Shown here: piece after piece, positions 7,032-15,578 of the stretch
Layout: each line of letters starts with the position of its first letter
Numbering within the stretch: the stretch's first letter is position 1
Assembly: GCA_000433775.1 (NCBI GenBank)
Contig: HF998467.1
Span: 1 to 18,208, forward strand
DNA length: 18,208 nt
Source: Corallococcus sp. CAG:1435
Lineage (GTDB): Bacteria > Bacillota > Clostridia > Christensenellales > CAG-314
Direction: 5' to 3'
Position numbers and translations under genes: made by a program
Notes under the pieces: generated by a model
What the model saw: the letters and a program-made list of their open reading frames with translations, nothing else
Databases searched by the model: none
What the model was told of the DNA's origin: nothing

Positions 7032-8910
7032 AATAAATATTAAACATAAAGATATTGATCACGCAATAGTGGAAACCACTAGACCAGTGCTATATCGATG
7101 CATGAAATATTGGGGAAAAAAACCACATAATGTTTGGTACGAATATATCAATAATTATGTACCAATGCAAGGAGTTTTTCTCGATCCATTTGGTGGTAGT
7201 GGCATGTCTAGTATAGAGGCTATAAGGTCAGGTAAAAAGGCAATTTGTTTGGACATAAACCCTTTGACTAGTTTTATTTTTGATGTTCTATGCTTAGAGT
7301 TCGACCAAAAGAAGTTTAGTGCTGTTGCGAATCAACTTATTTCAGAAGTTATATGTGATAACACATATAAACAACTTTTTTATTATAGAAATGAATTGGT
7401 TTTACATAATGCTAAATATAAATCCGGGAAGTGTTATGAGTGTTGTTTTATTAACGAAGTTTCGGGTGAAAAGTTTGTACAATGCCCCAAAGATATTGAT
7501 TTGCAGGTTATAATTGATTCTATTAATATTAAAATCCCATATTCTTATCCTAACTTTAAATTTAGAGATAGTGATGCTTTCAATTCGGGATTGAAAAATA
7601 AAATAGGGTCAGATTTTTCTAAATTATATACAACGAGAAATTTGTATGCGTTAAGTCTTATTTTTGATAAGATTTTAAATGTTTATGATGAAAATATTAA
7701 AATGCAACTTTTATTTGCATTTGTGCAAACGGTACACTTGTCAACTAGAATGTGTGTTCCACGTAGTAAAGAAACCAAACGGGACTTTTCTACTAGTTGG
7801 GGACGTTCAGCTTATTTTGTTGCTAATTCGGAAATGGAAATGAATCCTCTATTATTGTTTCAAAATAATTGTTTTGGCAAACAGTCTGTTACTAGTTGCT
7901 TAAATTCTTTGGAAAAATATGTAGGGAAAATTAAAGGAAAAAAAATACTGAATAATAGTCCTATTGATCTTAGCGAAGACTACAATTTATGGTACGGTGT
8001 AGTAGATTCTAAACGATTGTCTCTTATAGTACCAGAAAGATCAATTGATTTTGTATTGACAGACCCTCCATATGGTGGATTAATACAATATTTGGATTTA
8101 AGTACGATATGGTTATCTTGGCTAAGCTTATATAAGCCTGACCAGTATATCCCAGACTACAATGAAGAAATTACTATAAATAAAAATAGTACCGCCGCTA
8201 AATTTCAAGATGATATGACACAGGTATTAAAAGAGGTTCAGAAAGTTTTAAAACAAGAGTCAAAAATGGTTTTGACTTTTAATAATAAAAAAATGGATGT
8301 TTGGAATGCTCTTTTATCTGCTGTCCAGTTTTCTGGTTTTGAAATTGAAAAGGTAATTCATCAACAAAATAAAAGAAGCGGCGAATCAAATGTTGCTGAT
8401 ATGTATGGTACATCAGCTACAGATTTTTATATTAGATGTAAAAAAAGTAATAGTTTGCCTAAAACTTTATCAAACCGTGAACTTGAAAACTTAATAATAA
8501 AAACTGCAACTAATATAATTTTGTCTAGGAACGAACCGACACCATATCAAATCTTGCTTAATGGAATAATTGCCCAAATTTCTGAAGAACATATCATTTT
8601 CGATAATGTTGATTTTAGAATTAAAAATATATTAGAAAAATATATCGGGTCTATTTTTACTATAGAGAACAACATTGATTCATTGGCAGGAAATTATTGG
8701 TGGTTAATTGGGAAAAAATATGATCCTTCAAATGGTAAAACATTGAGTAATATGGTAAAATTAGAGATTCAGAAATTAGTTTCAAATGGTATAATTTCTG
8801 AAACTGAAATACTAAAAAAAATATATCGAAAGTTCCAAAATGGAAACAGCCCAGATATTGTGCTGGTTAAGAAATATATAAAAATGATTAAGGAAGGCTA
8901 CAAATCGTAA
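7024..8910 (+). CDS. DNA amino-methyltransferase (N6-adenine or N4-cytosine), large
   Basis: A 628-residue protein. The start at 7024 (MSKINIKHK) is preferred over an in-frame ATG at 6916 because it has AAAGGGA 9 bases upstream and overlaps the controller by only 8 bases. The SAM-binding motif I is FLDPFGGSGMSS (from residue 52), and catalytic motif IV is DPPYGG (347-352). Motif I thus precedes IV by about 290 residues, leaving room for a target-recognition region. The N-terminal YRCMKYWGKKPHNVW resembles the family of adenine-specific methylases with a small cysteine cluster; C137, C140, C141 and C154 may be a degenerate remnant. About 170 C-terminal residues are unassigned. It would protect one strand of the recognition site of the neighbouring HNH enzyme. 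AT-rich composition sets it apart from blocks 1 and 3. Confidence 0.85.
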   Translation: MSKINIKHKDIDHAIVETTRPVLYRCMKYWGKKPHNVWYEYINNYVPMQGVFLDPFGGSGMSSIEAIRSGKKAICLDINPLTSFIFDVLCLEFDQKKFSAVANQLISEVICDNTYKQLFYYRNELVLHNAKYKSGKCYECCFINEVSGEKFVQCPKDIDLQVIIDSINIKIPYSYPNFKFRDSDAFNSGLKNKIGSDFSKLYTTRNLYALSLIFDKILNVYDENIKMQLLFAFVQTVHLSTRMCVPRSKETKRDFSTSWGRSAYFVANSEMEMNPLLLFQNNCFGKQSVTSCLNSLEKYVGKIKGKKILNNSPIDLSEDYNLWYGVVDSKRLSLIVPERSIDFVLTDPPYGGLIQYLDLSTIWLSWLSLYKPDQYIPDYNEEITINKNSTAAKFQDDMTQVLKEVQKVLKQESKMVLTFNNKKMDVWNALLSAVQFSGFEIEKVIHQQNKRSGESNVADMYGTSATDFYIRCKKSNSLPKTLSNRELENLIIKTATNIILSRNEPTPYQILLNGIIAQISEEHIIFDNVDFRIKNILEKYIGSIFTIENNIDSLAGNYWWLIGKKYDPSNGKTLSNMVKLEIQKLVSNGIISETEILKKIYRKFQNGNSPDIVLVKKYIKMIKEGYKS

Positions 8911-8912
8911 TT

Positions 8913-9758
8913 ATGGAAAAAGAAAAGAATAATGGTAAATATGATGAGCGTAATAAATTAAACGATTTAACGGGAAAAGAATGGCTATTATCAACAAAAT
9001 CATTTTTTCTTTCTACTAAATGTGCAGATGATAAAGATGCCTTTGGCCATCCAGCACCTTTTTTAATTAAAGATATTGAAAGAATGATTGCAATGTTTAC
9101 AAAAAAAAATATGACAGTATTTGATCCGTTTATGGGATCTGGCACAACAGCCATTGCTTCATTCAATCTTGGTAGAAAATCCATTGGCATTGATCTTAAT
9201 TCAGAATATAAAGAATTAGCCCTAACAAGATTTTCTAAAAAGGGAATGAAAGAAAATGTTGATTATCAATATTTTGTGGCGGATTCTTTGATCAAAACTG
9301 CAGATATAGATGATGTCGATTATATTATTACATCTCCTCCATATCATAATATATTAAAAAATGATTCTAAAGGTATAAGAGATGATAAATCTCAAAAAGG
9401 ATATAGAAATGGCTCAAGATTGGGTGTAGAATATTATTCCGATGATAAGAATGATTTAGGCAATCAAGAGTCTTATGAAAGTTTTCTAAATTTATTTGCA
9501 AAAATAATGTCGGAAGCTTATAAGAAACTTAAAAACAAAAAGTATTGTTCTATTGTAATTAGTGATTTTACAGTTGATAAAAAAGAAATGTGTGTGCAAT
9601 CTGACATTGTTCATATTATGGGGAAAATAGGGTTTTCTTTTGTTGGTACTATCATTTTGTTGCAGGATAACAAGCCGCTATATCCCTTTGGATATCCCTA
9701 TAGATTTAAAATAAATCACATGCATCAAAATATTATAAATTTTATCAAGGAGGATTAA
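8913..9758 (+). CDS. DNA amino-methyltransferase, small (second modification enzyme)
   Basis: A 281-residue protein that starts two bases after the previous stop; the nearest purine-rich site (AAGGAAGG, 8890-8897) is 15 bases away, so translation may rely on coupling. Motifs run GHPAPF (45-50, motif X-like), VFDPFMGSGTT (69-79, motif I), IGIDLN (motif II-like), and SPPY (141-144, motif IV). SPPY is common in N4-cytosine enzymes but also occurs in N6-adenine ones, so the base modified is open. It is clearly different from the 628-residue enzyme, which suggests that each methylates one strand of an asymmetric site. The 3' end lies right before an ideal AAGGAGG for the endonuclease gene, with stop and next start one base apart. 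Confidence 0.87.
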   Translation: MEKEKNNGKYDERNKLNDLTGKEWLLSTKSFFLSTKCADDKDAFGHPAPFLIKDIERMIAMFTKKNMTVFDPFMGSGTTAIASFNLGRKSIGIDLNSEYKELALTRFSKKGMKENVDYQYFVADSLIKTADIDDVDYIITSPPYHNILKNDSKGIRDDKSQKGYRNGSRLGVEYYSDDKNDLGNQESYESFLNLFAKIMSEAYKKLKNKKYCSIVISDFTVDKKEMCVQSDIVHIMGKIGFSFVGTIILLQDNKPLYPFGYPYRFKINHMHQNIINFIKED

Positions 9759-9759
9759 T

Positions 9760-11340
9760 ATGGCTAATATCATTAGAGATTATTTTAGCTCCTATGAGAA
9801 AACTAAAACTGGATTTGAAAGGTTCCATAATGAAGTGATAAATATGCCACGTCCTTCATTTTCTGAAATTCCTTCTATTATAAAAACTTTAAAATCTTTA
9901 GCCTCTTATATAATGATAATAGACAAAGATATCATTTCAAAACCAATTGGAATAAAACAAATATATAATCTTATATATAATAATTTTAAAGCAGGCATTG
10001 TACCCACAAATAATCGCAATATAGCATTTGAGAATAGATATTTAAATAGAAAAGAAGCATTTGAATATCTATATAGTGATGCCGGTAAATGTGGAAGAAT
10101 GTTTAGACATTATATGGCCTTCTTTACATTTCTTGGTTATTTTGATGTGGTTAGTAAAAATGAAAGGAAAATAGATTTAGAGGGTATGGAGGAGTTGTTA
10201 TTGGCTCCTGAAGATGCGTTGTTTGATGTTTTAAGGAATCGTCTTTTAGAGGTTAATATTAATTCTAATCCATTTATTAAAGTTGAGACTTGCATCCCCA
10301 TTTCAAAGGAAGCGGATTATCGTCCTGCACGTGCCATTTTGAATTATTGCAATTCATTGAATAGACCAGCTACAGATTTTGAGATAGCTATATTACTAGG
10401 GAGAGTTGATTCTGTTCAGAAGGAAAAAGATATTTTACTTAGAGCTATTAAAATTGGTTCGACATTGCCGTCGTCCTTTGATGACCAGCGAAAGCACTTT
10501 TTTGGTTGCTTAGGTTGGAAAAATTCCGCAGGTGAATTATTTCAATATAGTTCTTCTCAAAATCCGGATTTTAAATTTAAGTCTTTTATAATATTAATGG
10601 ATGCGTTTGGATTAATTAATTATGATTATATGTCTCGCAATTCTGGACACACAATCGTTTTAACAGAATATAGTAAACAACTTATTAAAGAAGATTTGCC
10701 GATTGAAGTATTAGACTTGCAAGAGCTTTTGTCAAAGATTGATGATGATAGCGAGGATTCAAATAAATTACAAGATATAATATTAAAGAAACGTACGGAT
10801 ACTATCACAAAGGCTATCCAGTCTGATGGAGAATTGGTGATTAAGTTTAATAAGAGAAATATACGTAATCCTATTATAAAAGATGGAAAAAGAAAAAGAA
10901 ATCGCATAATTGCAGAGCTCGCTAAGATAAAAGCAAACTATAAAGATGAAGTAACAGGTAAGGCAACCTTTATGGGATTAAATGGAAATGATTATGTCGA
11001 GGCTCATCATATTATAGAATTTTCAACAGAACAAGGTCCGGATATTACAGACAATTTATTGTGTTTAGGACCTGACAGCCATTCTAGAATCCATCATGGA
11101 GCGCCATCGGTTGTCGATGATTTATATCGTACCTTACAAAATAATGGCGTACTTAATTTAGAAAGATATAAACATATGTGTACTGAATATCGGTGTCTAA
11201 CAAAAAAACATGTAAACATTTTGTATGCTAAAAAACTTATTTCTTCTTATGATAAAGAGGAATTGTTATCTTTAATAGAAAAGAATGGTGTAGATCCAGT
11301 TTTTTTGAATTCTTTAAGTATTCCAACTGAAAATTATTAA
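9760..11340 (+). CDS. HNH restriction endonuclease (Type II)
   Basis: A 526-residue protein with AAGGAGG (9747-9753) 6 bases before its ATG. The catalytic HNH unit lies near the C-terminus: VEAHHIIEF with H416/H417, then DNLLCLG with N432, then SRIHHG with H445/H446, the spacing of a beta-beta-alpha metal finger nuclease. The N-terminal 400 residues match no family I can name and probably recognise DNA. A basic patch, KDGKRKRNR, precedes the HNH unit. Its place as last gene after a controller and two methyltransferases is strong evidence that it is the cognate restriction enzyme. Late position with a strong ribosome site suggests that timing is set by the controller. No frameshift or missing catalytic residue is visible, so the system may be active. 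Confidence 0.82.
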   Translation: MANIIRDYFSSYEKTKTGFERFHNEVINMPRPSFSEIPSIIKTLKSLASYIMIIDKDIISKPIGIKQIYNLIYNNFKAGIVPTNNRNIAFENRYLNRKEAFEYLYSDAGKCGRMFRHYMAFFTFLGYFDVVSKNERKIDLEGMEELLLAPEDALFDVLRNRLLEVNINSNPFIKVETCIPISKEADYRPARAILNYCNSLNRPATDFEIAILLGRVDSVQKEKDILLRAIKIGSTLPSSFDDQRKHFFGCLGWKNSAGELFQYSSSQNPDFKFKSFIILMDAFGLINYDYMSRNSGHTIVLTEYSKQLIKEDLPIEVLDLQELLSKIDDDSEDSNKLQDIILKKRTDTITKAIQSDGELVIKFNKRNIRNPIIKDGKRKRNRIIAELAKIKANYKDEVTGKATFMGLNGNDYVEAHHIIEFSTEQGPDITDNLLCLGPDSHSRIHHGAPSVVDDLYRTLQNNGVLNLERYKHMCTEYRCLTKKHVNILYAKKLISSYDKEELLSLIEKNGVDPVFLNSLSIPTENY

Positions 11341-11346
11341 AATAAG

Positions 11347-11380
11347 TATAGCCCGCTACGAGTAGTCGCAACGGGCTATA
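11347..11380. terminator. Shared terminator between two convergent operons
   Basis: TATAGCCCG (11347-11355) pairs perfectly with CGGGCTATA (11372-11380). The interior contains a second small stem, CTAC (11356-11359) with GTAG (11362-11365). It lies between the stops of the endonuclease (+) and the last gene of the minus operon (-). The minus-strand side is followed by a T-rich tract (CTTATTTTA) and the plus side by a weaker one, so it probably ends both transcripts. Confidence 0.7.
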
Positions 11381-11383
11381 ACT

Positions 11384-11668
11384 TTATATGGTAGTATAGG
11401 TCTTTCCCTCAACCGTAATGCGGTTTCCCGTAATTTCCGGTTCACCGCTTTTGCATGCACGCAAAATGACGTGGACGTTATCGTATTCTGCTTTCGGCAT
11501 ATCTCCGTTGTCGAATTTGTCTTTGCCTCCGACTTCAATGATTTTGAAGCCTTTGGATACCATAAAGGACGAGAATTGCCAGAGTTTTTCAAACATTCCG
11601 TTTGAATCCATAATGACCGAAAAGTTTTCGGTCGGGTGATATGCTGTAATTCTGAAGTAATTAGACAT
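11384..11668 (-). CDS. Small hypothetical protein, last gene of the minus operon
   Basis: A 94-residue protein starting MSNYFRITAYHPTENFSVIMDSNG. I chose this start because AAAGGAG lies just upstream on the minus strand; a longer frame from 11734 would run into the PcfJ-like gene. The pattern of short beta strands and helices suggests a small alpha/beta fold without membrane segments or catalytic motifs that I can name. It follows the PcfJ-like gene by 20 bases and ends just before the shared terminator. Function unknown; its place suggests an accessory role in mobile-element upkeep. Confidence 0.7.
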   Translation of the reverse strand: MSNYFRITAYHPTENFSVIMDSNGMFEKLWQFSSFMVSKGFKIIEVGGKDKFDNGDMPKAEYDNVHVILRACKSGEPEITGNRITVEGKTYTTI

Positions 11669-11688
11669 AGTGTTTTCTCCTTTGCGGT

Positions 11689-13008
11689 TTAAGCCGCGAT
11701 TTGTTTGAGTGTTCTGTTGGCGTAAGGGAGCCATACTTTATTGACATAATGCAAAACGTCTTCGTTCGGTTTATTGTCGTGGTCTCCGTAACATTGCAGA
11801 ATTTTTCTGTTTTTCAAGGAGTATTCGACTGTAACGAACGGAGTATCGGGTTCTTGTTTGTTTCTGATAAAGAAAATGAGCGTTTCTTCGCGGACAAATT
11901 TCTGGTCGTAATTCATTCTTCCTACGCAGTGATGCAACATTTCGCCTTCACGGATAAGGTCAGCCGGGCTGTGGGCGATAATGCAGATAAATGAGCTTCT
12001 TTTTGAGTGCTGTAAAGCGTTGTACTTGTTTGCGATCTCTGCAAATTTCGTATAAAGCTCTTTGCGTTTTTCTTCGTCTTCCATAGCTTTTTTTGTAGCG
12101 TATTCGTCTATGCGAATATCGTGCCAGCGTTTGAAATCGTGGGGGAAACTGTGCTTATCTTCGCTCATATCCAGTCCAAGATTTTGGCAGGCTTTCAGAT
12201 AGTCGAGATAAGTGTTCGGGTTGGTCTGTTGTTTTGCTATATAGTCGAAGAACCGCTCTAGGTCTTTGCCTTTGAACAGTTCTTTGATGGGAGTAAGGCT
12301 ACTGTCATGGATTAGTCTAAGCTTCGCTTCCTTATATGATTGCAACTGTTCAAGCGGTTTTTTCGTCCTATATGCATGGATTATGACGTCGATATAGTAG
12401 TGTCTGCTTTGAAGCAACGCTTTATTAGAAATGAGCCATTTGCAGAAGGCTTTATCTGATCCGCAACGCTTTAATATGGTTGTACTCATAGCAATTCTTG
12501 TAAAGCCGAGTTTCATCAGCATTTCGAGCTGTGGATATTGCCTATAAAGCCGTAAATACTTAAAAATATTGCAGCCCTGATACAATTTGTATGCGCTGTA
12601 TTTGAATTCCGGCAAGCGGTCTATAAAGTGGGGATTGATAAGCACAGCGTATGGATCATAGTATTTATCGTCCGCCCAACACCAGCCGCGTTCGTACCAG
12701 TTTTCGTATTTTTGCAAGCCTTCTTCGTACCAGCCGAAACGAAAACCCATGCTTGCGCAATAACAGTATTCCATATCTTTTACAAAGCATTTTTTCGAGT
12801 TCAGTCCGTGAACGGCAACTTGCTTGCAGTACCATTTTTTGTAGCGATGTTTTACAGCAACGGTTACTTTTATAAGCTCGTTTTTCCAAGTGGTAAGATA
12901 GGCATAACAACGAACGTGACCGTCAGGGTTAGGATAGTTTTTGTTGTCCGCTTTTCGAATTTGGTTCAATATGTATTTCGGGATAGGTCTGATGCCTGTT
13001 TCTTTCAT
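11689..13008 (-). CDS. PcfJ-like protein
   Basis: A 439-residue protein recognised by its C-terminal block, GEMLHHCVGRMNYDQKFVRE (from residue 355) followed by a hydrophobic LIFFIR and then FVTVEYSLKNRKILQCYGDHD. This is the core of the PcfJ-like family, named after a gene of the Enterococcus conjugative plasmid pCF10. The family is common on conjugative elements and phages of Firmicutes and has no established biochemical role. The N-terminal half is rich in Tyr, Trp and Lys (for example YENWYERGWCWADDKYYD), and the middle is mostly helical. It starts four bases after the stop of the PcfK-like fusion gene, whose TGA forms part of its GAGGTG ribosome site. PcfK-like and PcfJ-like genes are commonly neighbours, and the pairing here supports both calls. 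Confidence 0.85.
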   Translation of the reverse strand: MKETGIRPIPKYILNQIRKADNKNYPNPDGHVRCYAYLTTWKNELIKVTVAVKHRYKKWYCKQVAVHGLNSKKCFVKDMEYCYCASMGFRFGWYEEGLQKYENWYERGWCWADDKYYDPYAVLINPHFIDRLPEFKYSAYKLYQGCNIFKYLRLYRQYPQLEMLMKLGFTRIAMSTTILKRCGSDKAFCKWLISNKALLQSRHYYIDVIIHAYRTKKPLEQLQSYKEAKLRLIHDSSLTPIKELFKGKDLERFFDYIAKQQTNPNTYLDYLKACQNLGLDMSEDKHSFPHDFKRWHDIRIDEYATKKAMEDEEKRKELYTKFAEIANKYNALQHSKRSSFICIIAHSPADLIREGEMLHHCVGRMNYDQKFVREETLIFFIRNKQEPDTPFVTVEYSLKNRKILQCYGDHDNKPNEDVLHYVNKVWLPYANRTLKQIAA

Positions 13009-13012
13009 AATT

Positions 13013-13996
13013 TCACCTCAAAGTAAGTTTATCTCCGAAGATTGCGTCTAATTTGCAAAGCGCTGTTTTATCAAAAGCGGAAGTGTCAAATCTGTCGCCA
13101 AGTTCGTCGTCAATGTCTTTCGGTTCTTCTATATCACCGTCAAACTTGCGCATTTCTTCTTCGGTTAGATCGTCGTAATCGTCTTCCTCTTCGGGCAAAA
13201 GTCTTATGTCGTCTTTCGTTTCAGCAATAGCAACTTTGTGTTTTTGGACTATTTTCGTAAAATAGTTATCTGCCGCATGGTAGGGAAAACCTATCATCGG
13301 GATACGGCTTGTAAGTCCGAAATCTCTGCCTGTAAGGGTTAAACCAAGTTCGTCGGAAAGAGTTACGGCATTATCCCCGAAAACCTCATAGAAGTCGCCC
13401 AAGCGGTACAGGAGAATACGGTCAGAATATTCCTTTTGTAAATCCTGATACTGTTGCCACAAAAGGGATACCGGCTTTTGCGTTTCAACCTTTGCCTTTT
13501 CTTCGGCAATTTCGGAAAGGATTTCGTCGATTTCTTCTTTTGAAGGCTGTTCTTCGTCATCGTCGTTGACTTCGGGTTCGGATTTCGGCTCTTCCATAAA
13601 GTCAAATAATGACGCTTGTCGCTGTTCTGGCTTCTTCGGCTCGACTTTCCTGACCTGAGCAGGCGGTGACTTTGGGGTAGGTTTGTATTCCCTTCCATCT
13701 TCGTTAAATAGCGTGCCTTCGATGCTATTCTCCTCAAAAAAATGAATAGCCCAGCCGTACACGACTTTATCTTCTACACATGCGGAGTTAGCGCCTTTTG
13801 AGGTAAGTTTCCGTGCCTCGTCTAATGCGTACCTCATAAATTCGTCCAGCGTCTTTTTGTTGATAAGAGTCTTTCCGTCTTTTTCAAAAGGCGTACCGTT
13901 GTTGATTTTCTCTGCAAGAGTTTCGCTTGCGTTTTCTTCAAGGTATGCCTTTACAAGTTCCTGTTCTTTTGTTTTGGCTTCAAGGTTCAATCGCAT
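13013..13996 (-). CDS. PcfK-like protein fused to MutS domain I
   Basis: A 327-residue protein with two recognisable parts. Residues 1-103 are PcfK-like: ENASETLAEKIN, KTLDEFMRYALDEARKL and VVYGWAIHFFEENSIEGTL are typical of the family. Residues 104-175 are a charged linker holding QASLF (127-131), which fits the pattern of beta-sliding-clamp binding peptides. Residues 177-262 match MutS domain I: YQDLQKEYSDRILLYRLGDF, then PMIGFPYH and KVAIAE. The mismatch-reading Phe-x-Glu of MutS is kept as F202-Y203-E204. The clamp, lever and ATPase domains of MutS are absent, so it cannot repair by itself. An acidic tail follows (263-300). It overlaps the upstream gene by 10 bases. It may bind distorted DNA near the replication clamp; that role is inference. 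Confidence 0.82.
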   Translation of the reverse strand: MRLNLEAKTKEQELVKAYLEENASETLAEKINNGTPFEKDGKTLINKKTLDEFMRYALDEARKLTSKGANSACVEDKVVYGWAIHFFEENSIEGTLFNEDGREYKPTPKSPPAQVRKVEPKKPEQRQASLFDFMEEPKSEPEVNDDDEEQPSKEEIDEILSEIAEEKAKVETQKPVSLLWQQYQDLQKEYSDRILLYRLGDFYEVFGDNAVTLSDELGLTLTGRDFGLTSRIPMIGFPYHAADNYFTKIVQKHKVAIAETKDDIRLLPEEEDDYDDLTEEEMRKFDGDIEEPKDIDDELGDRFDTSAFDKTALCKLDAIFGDKLTLR

Positions 13997-14256
13997 AGTT
14001 TTTCTCCTTCGACAAACGCTTCGGCAGCAAGCATAATTCCCGTAGAAACACCGCGTTTGTAAATCATGCGCATCAGCTCATCGTAATTATTATCGGTAAG
14101 TTCGATAAATTTTTCAAAGAGTTCATCGCTTTCTTTTGACAGCGTGGCTTTAAGTTTGTCGTAAAGTGCAAGTTCTTTTTTGCGTTTCTTTTCGGGAAGT
14201 GCAATGTCTTTTGCATCGATATTTCCGTAGTAAAGTTCTTCAATGATAGATTTCAT
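13987..14256 (-). CDS. DUF6809-like small protein
   Basis: An 89-residue helical protein beginning MKSIIEELYYGNI, the start typical of the DUF6809 family of Firmicute mobile elements, and ending in an amphipathic segment, RGVSTGIMLAAEAFVEG, as that family does. It has no known activity. It overlaps the PcfK-like gene by 10 bases and follows its upstream neighbour by 11 bases, so it is translated within the same operon. The family name is from memory of the sequence pattern, not from a search. Confidence 0.72.
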   Translation of the reverse strand: MKSIIEELYYGNIDAKDIALPEKKRKKELALYDKLKATLSKESDELFEKFIELTDNNYDELMRMIYKRGVSTGIMLAAEAFVEGEKLCD

Positions 14257-14267
14257 ATAGTATCTCC

Positions 14268-14642
14268 TTAAAAGGGCATATCGTCCAATAGTTCGGCAGC
14301 TTTTTCGACAAGATGTTCAAGGCTTGTGTAGTGGTTAAAACCGCCTCTGTAATCGACTTCGTTTTTCGCTGTGCGAATGAGGATATTGTCGTACCATTCG
14401 TTTGAAAAATACCTGACGTCGCTGATAGATATATACACAAACTTGTTTTGACTGCTCTGGATAAAGGCAGAAAAGCAGTAGTGATTTCTGCTTACATTGA
14501 CGAGTTGCCAGTGATTTTCTTTGCACATTGTTTTCAGGTAGTTTATATATTTGGCTTGAAAGGATTTGTAATCTTCGCCGGTGTAACAGCCGGTTGAAAA
14601 TTCGTAATTCAGATACTTTTTGAGTTCCGCTAATTTAGCCAT
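14268..14642 (-). CDS. Hypothetical protein of mobile-element operon
   Basis: A 124-residue protein starting MAKLAELKKYLNYEFSTG, with AAGGAGG about 10 bases upstream on the minus strand. The first 45 residues are helical, then several beta strands follow (WQLVNVSRNHYCFSAFI, KFVYISISDVRYF), and it ends with a helix (LEHLVEKAAELLDDM). No membrane span, cofactor site or nuclease motif is visible, and I do not recognise a family. Its start is four bases beyond the stop of the 63-residue gene before it, so it belongs to the same transcript. Confidence 0.72.
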   Translation of the reverse strand: MAKLAELKKYLNYEFSTGCYTGEDYKSFQAKYINYLKTMCKENHWQLVNVSRNHYCFSAFIQSSQNKFVYISISDVRYFSNEWYDNILIRTAKNEVDYRGGFNHYTSLEHLVEKAAELLDDMPF

Positions 14643-14646
14643 AGTG

Positions 14647-14838
14647 TTAAACCTCCTTAACGATTGAGTAAACGTCGTCTGCGTAATAGGTACAGTTGAA
14701 CCAATTAAAAAGGGCGTGACATTTCACACCCTTGTAGTCAACGATATAGTCATTATCTCCGACTTTTTCCAGTACGGTAATTTCTTCCATTTTTCCGTTC
14801 AAGGAATGGATATGAGCCTGTGTTTTGTATGGTTTCAT
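14647..14838 (-). CDS. Small beta-rich hypothetical protein (63 residues)
   Basis: The sequence MKPYKTQAHIHSLNGKMEEI and the following VLEKVGDNDYIVDYKGVKCHALFNWF alternate short beta strands with turns, like a small beta barrel or SH3-like fold. Its ATG overlaps the stop of the upstream gene by one base (TAATG at 14840-14836), with GGAGGT just upstream, so translation is probably coupled. It has two cysteines (in KCHA and NCTYY) but no metal motif that is clear. Function unknown. Confidence 0.7.
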   Translation of the reverse strand: MKPYKTQAHIHSLNGKMEEITVLEKVGDNDYIVDYKGVKCHALFNWFNCTYYADDVYSIVKEV

Positions 14839-15146
14839 TATTTTACCTCCATAATTCTGAGTTCAAGAAAGTCGTGTTGATACCAGTCGTTTTTGTCTGT
14901 GATGTTCCACCAGCAATCAAATTCTTGCGATCCGTCCGATTCGATATGTTCTGAAAATTCGTAACCGTCTAAGATTTCTCCGTCCTCATCGAAGGCATCT
15001 GCAACCCAACTTATTTCAGGATTTTTTTCGTTCTTGATGATTTCATTAAAGCGATGGTAAGCCTTTGTGTATGTATCGAAAAGTTCAATGTCTACGTGAC
15101 TGTCGTCGCTTGTAGACCAATCTAAAATCACTGCGTATGCTCTCAT
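14838..15146 (-). CDS. Acidic hypothetical protein (102 residues)
   Basis: A strongly acidic protein: MRAYAVILDWSTSDDSHVDI, then many Asp and Glu residues including WVADAFDEDGEILDGYEF. Its composition resembles DNA-mimic and other small mobile-element proteins, but no family is recognised. It follows the upstream gene by eight bases and shares one base with the downstream start. An anti-restriction or other DNA-mimic role is only a possibility suggested by charge. Confidence 0.7.
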   Translation of the reverse strand: MRAYAVILDWSTSDDSHVDIELFDTYTKAYHRFNEIIKNEKNPEISWVADAFDEDGEILDGYEFSEHIESDGSQEFDCWWNITDKNDWYQHDFLELRIMEVK

Positions 15147-15154
15147 AGTTCACC

Positions 15155-15565
15155 TCACGCAATTCTTTTAATGCCACCGCCGAAGCTCTGTACGGTAACG
15201 CTACCGAATTCCGAACACCAGTCATCGTCTTTGTTCCAAACGTAAGCAAATGCCGTATGATGGTTACCCTGACTGTACACGAGCGTATCCCATTCTTCGG
15301 GATAGTCGGTTACGATTAGGAAGTCGTAAAGCTCTCCGAATTCCGTGTATTCGTGTGTAACGGCATAAACTTTGCAGTTATGCTTTTTTTCAAGTTCTTT
15401 CATCTTGTTGTAAATTTCAGGTTCTTGGTCAATCCAAAAACCCCCGAACTGTTCAAAGAAACAAACTTGGTCACGTTCTTCGAAGCCCTTTATGTACGGT
15501 TTGTAGATGTCCATTTTCTTCATGATTTCGATTGCTTTTTCCTTCTTGGTGATAGTCGTTTTCAT
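15155..15565 (-). CDS. Hypothetical protein (136 residues)
   Basis: Starts MKTTITKKEKAIEIMKKMDI, with AAGGAG upstream on the minus strand. A helical N-terminus is followed by an alpha/beta region: CFFEQFGGFWID, KVYAVTHEYTEFGELYDFLI, then a Gly-rich end (SFGGGIKRIA). It is a soluble protein without a motif I can assign. The layout with short gaps on both sides places it in the ten-gene operon. Proteins with this THEYTEFGELY-type core appear to be confined to mobile elements as far as I recall; that is not checked. Confidence 0.7.
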   Translation of the reverse strand: MKTTITKKEKAIEIMKKMDIYKPYIKGFEERDQVCFFEQFGGFWIDQEPEIYNKMKELEKKHNCKVYAVTHEYTEFGELYDFLIVTDYPEEWDTLVYSQGNHHTAFAYVWNKDDDWCSEFGSVTVQSFGGGIKRIA

Positions 15566-15578
15566 AGTCTTTTTCTCC

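Noticed and set aside
13440..13470. Full MutS mismatch repair gene
   Set aside because: Only domain I is present, fused to a PcfK-like part; no Walker motifs or clamp domain of MutS exist downstream.
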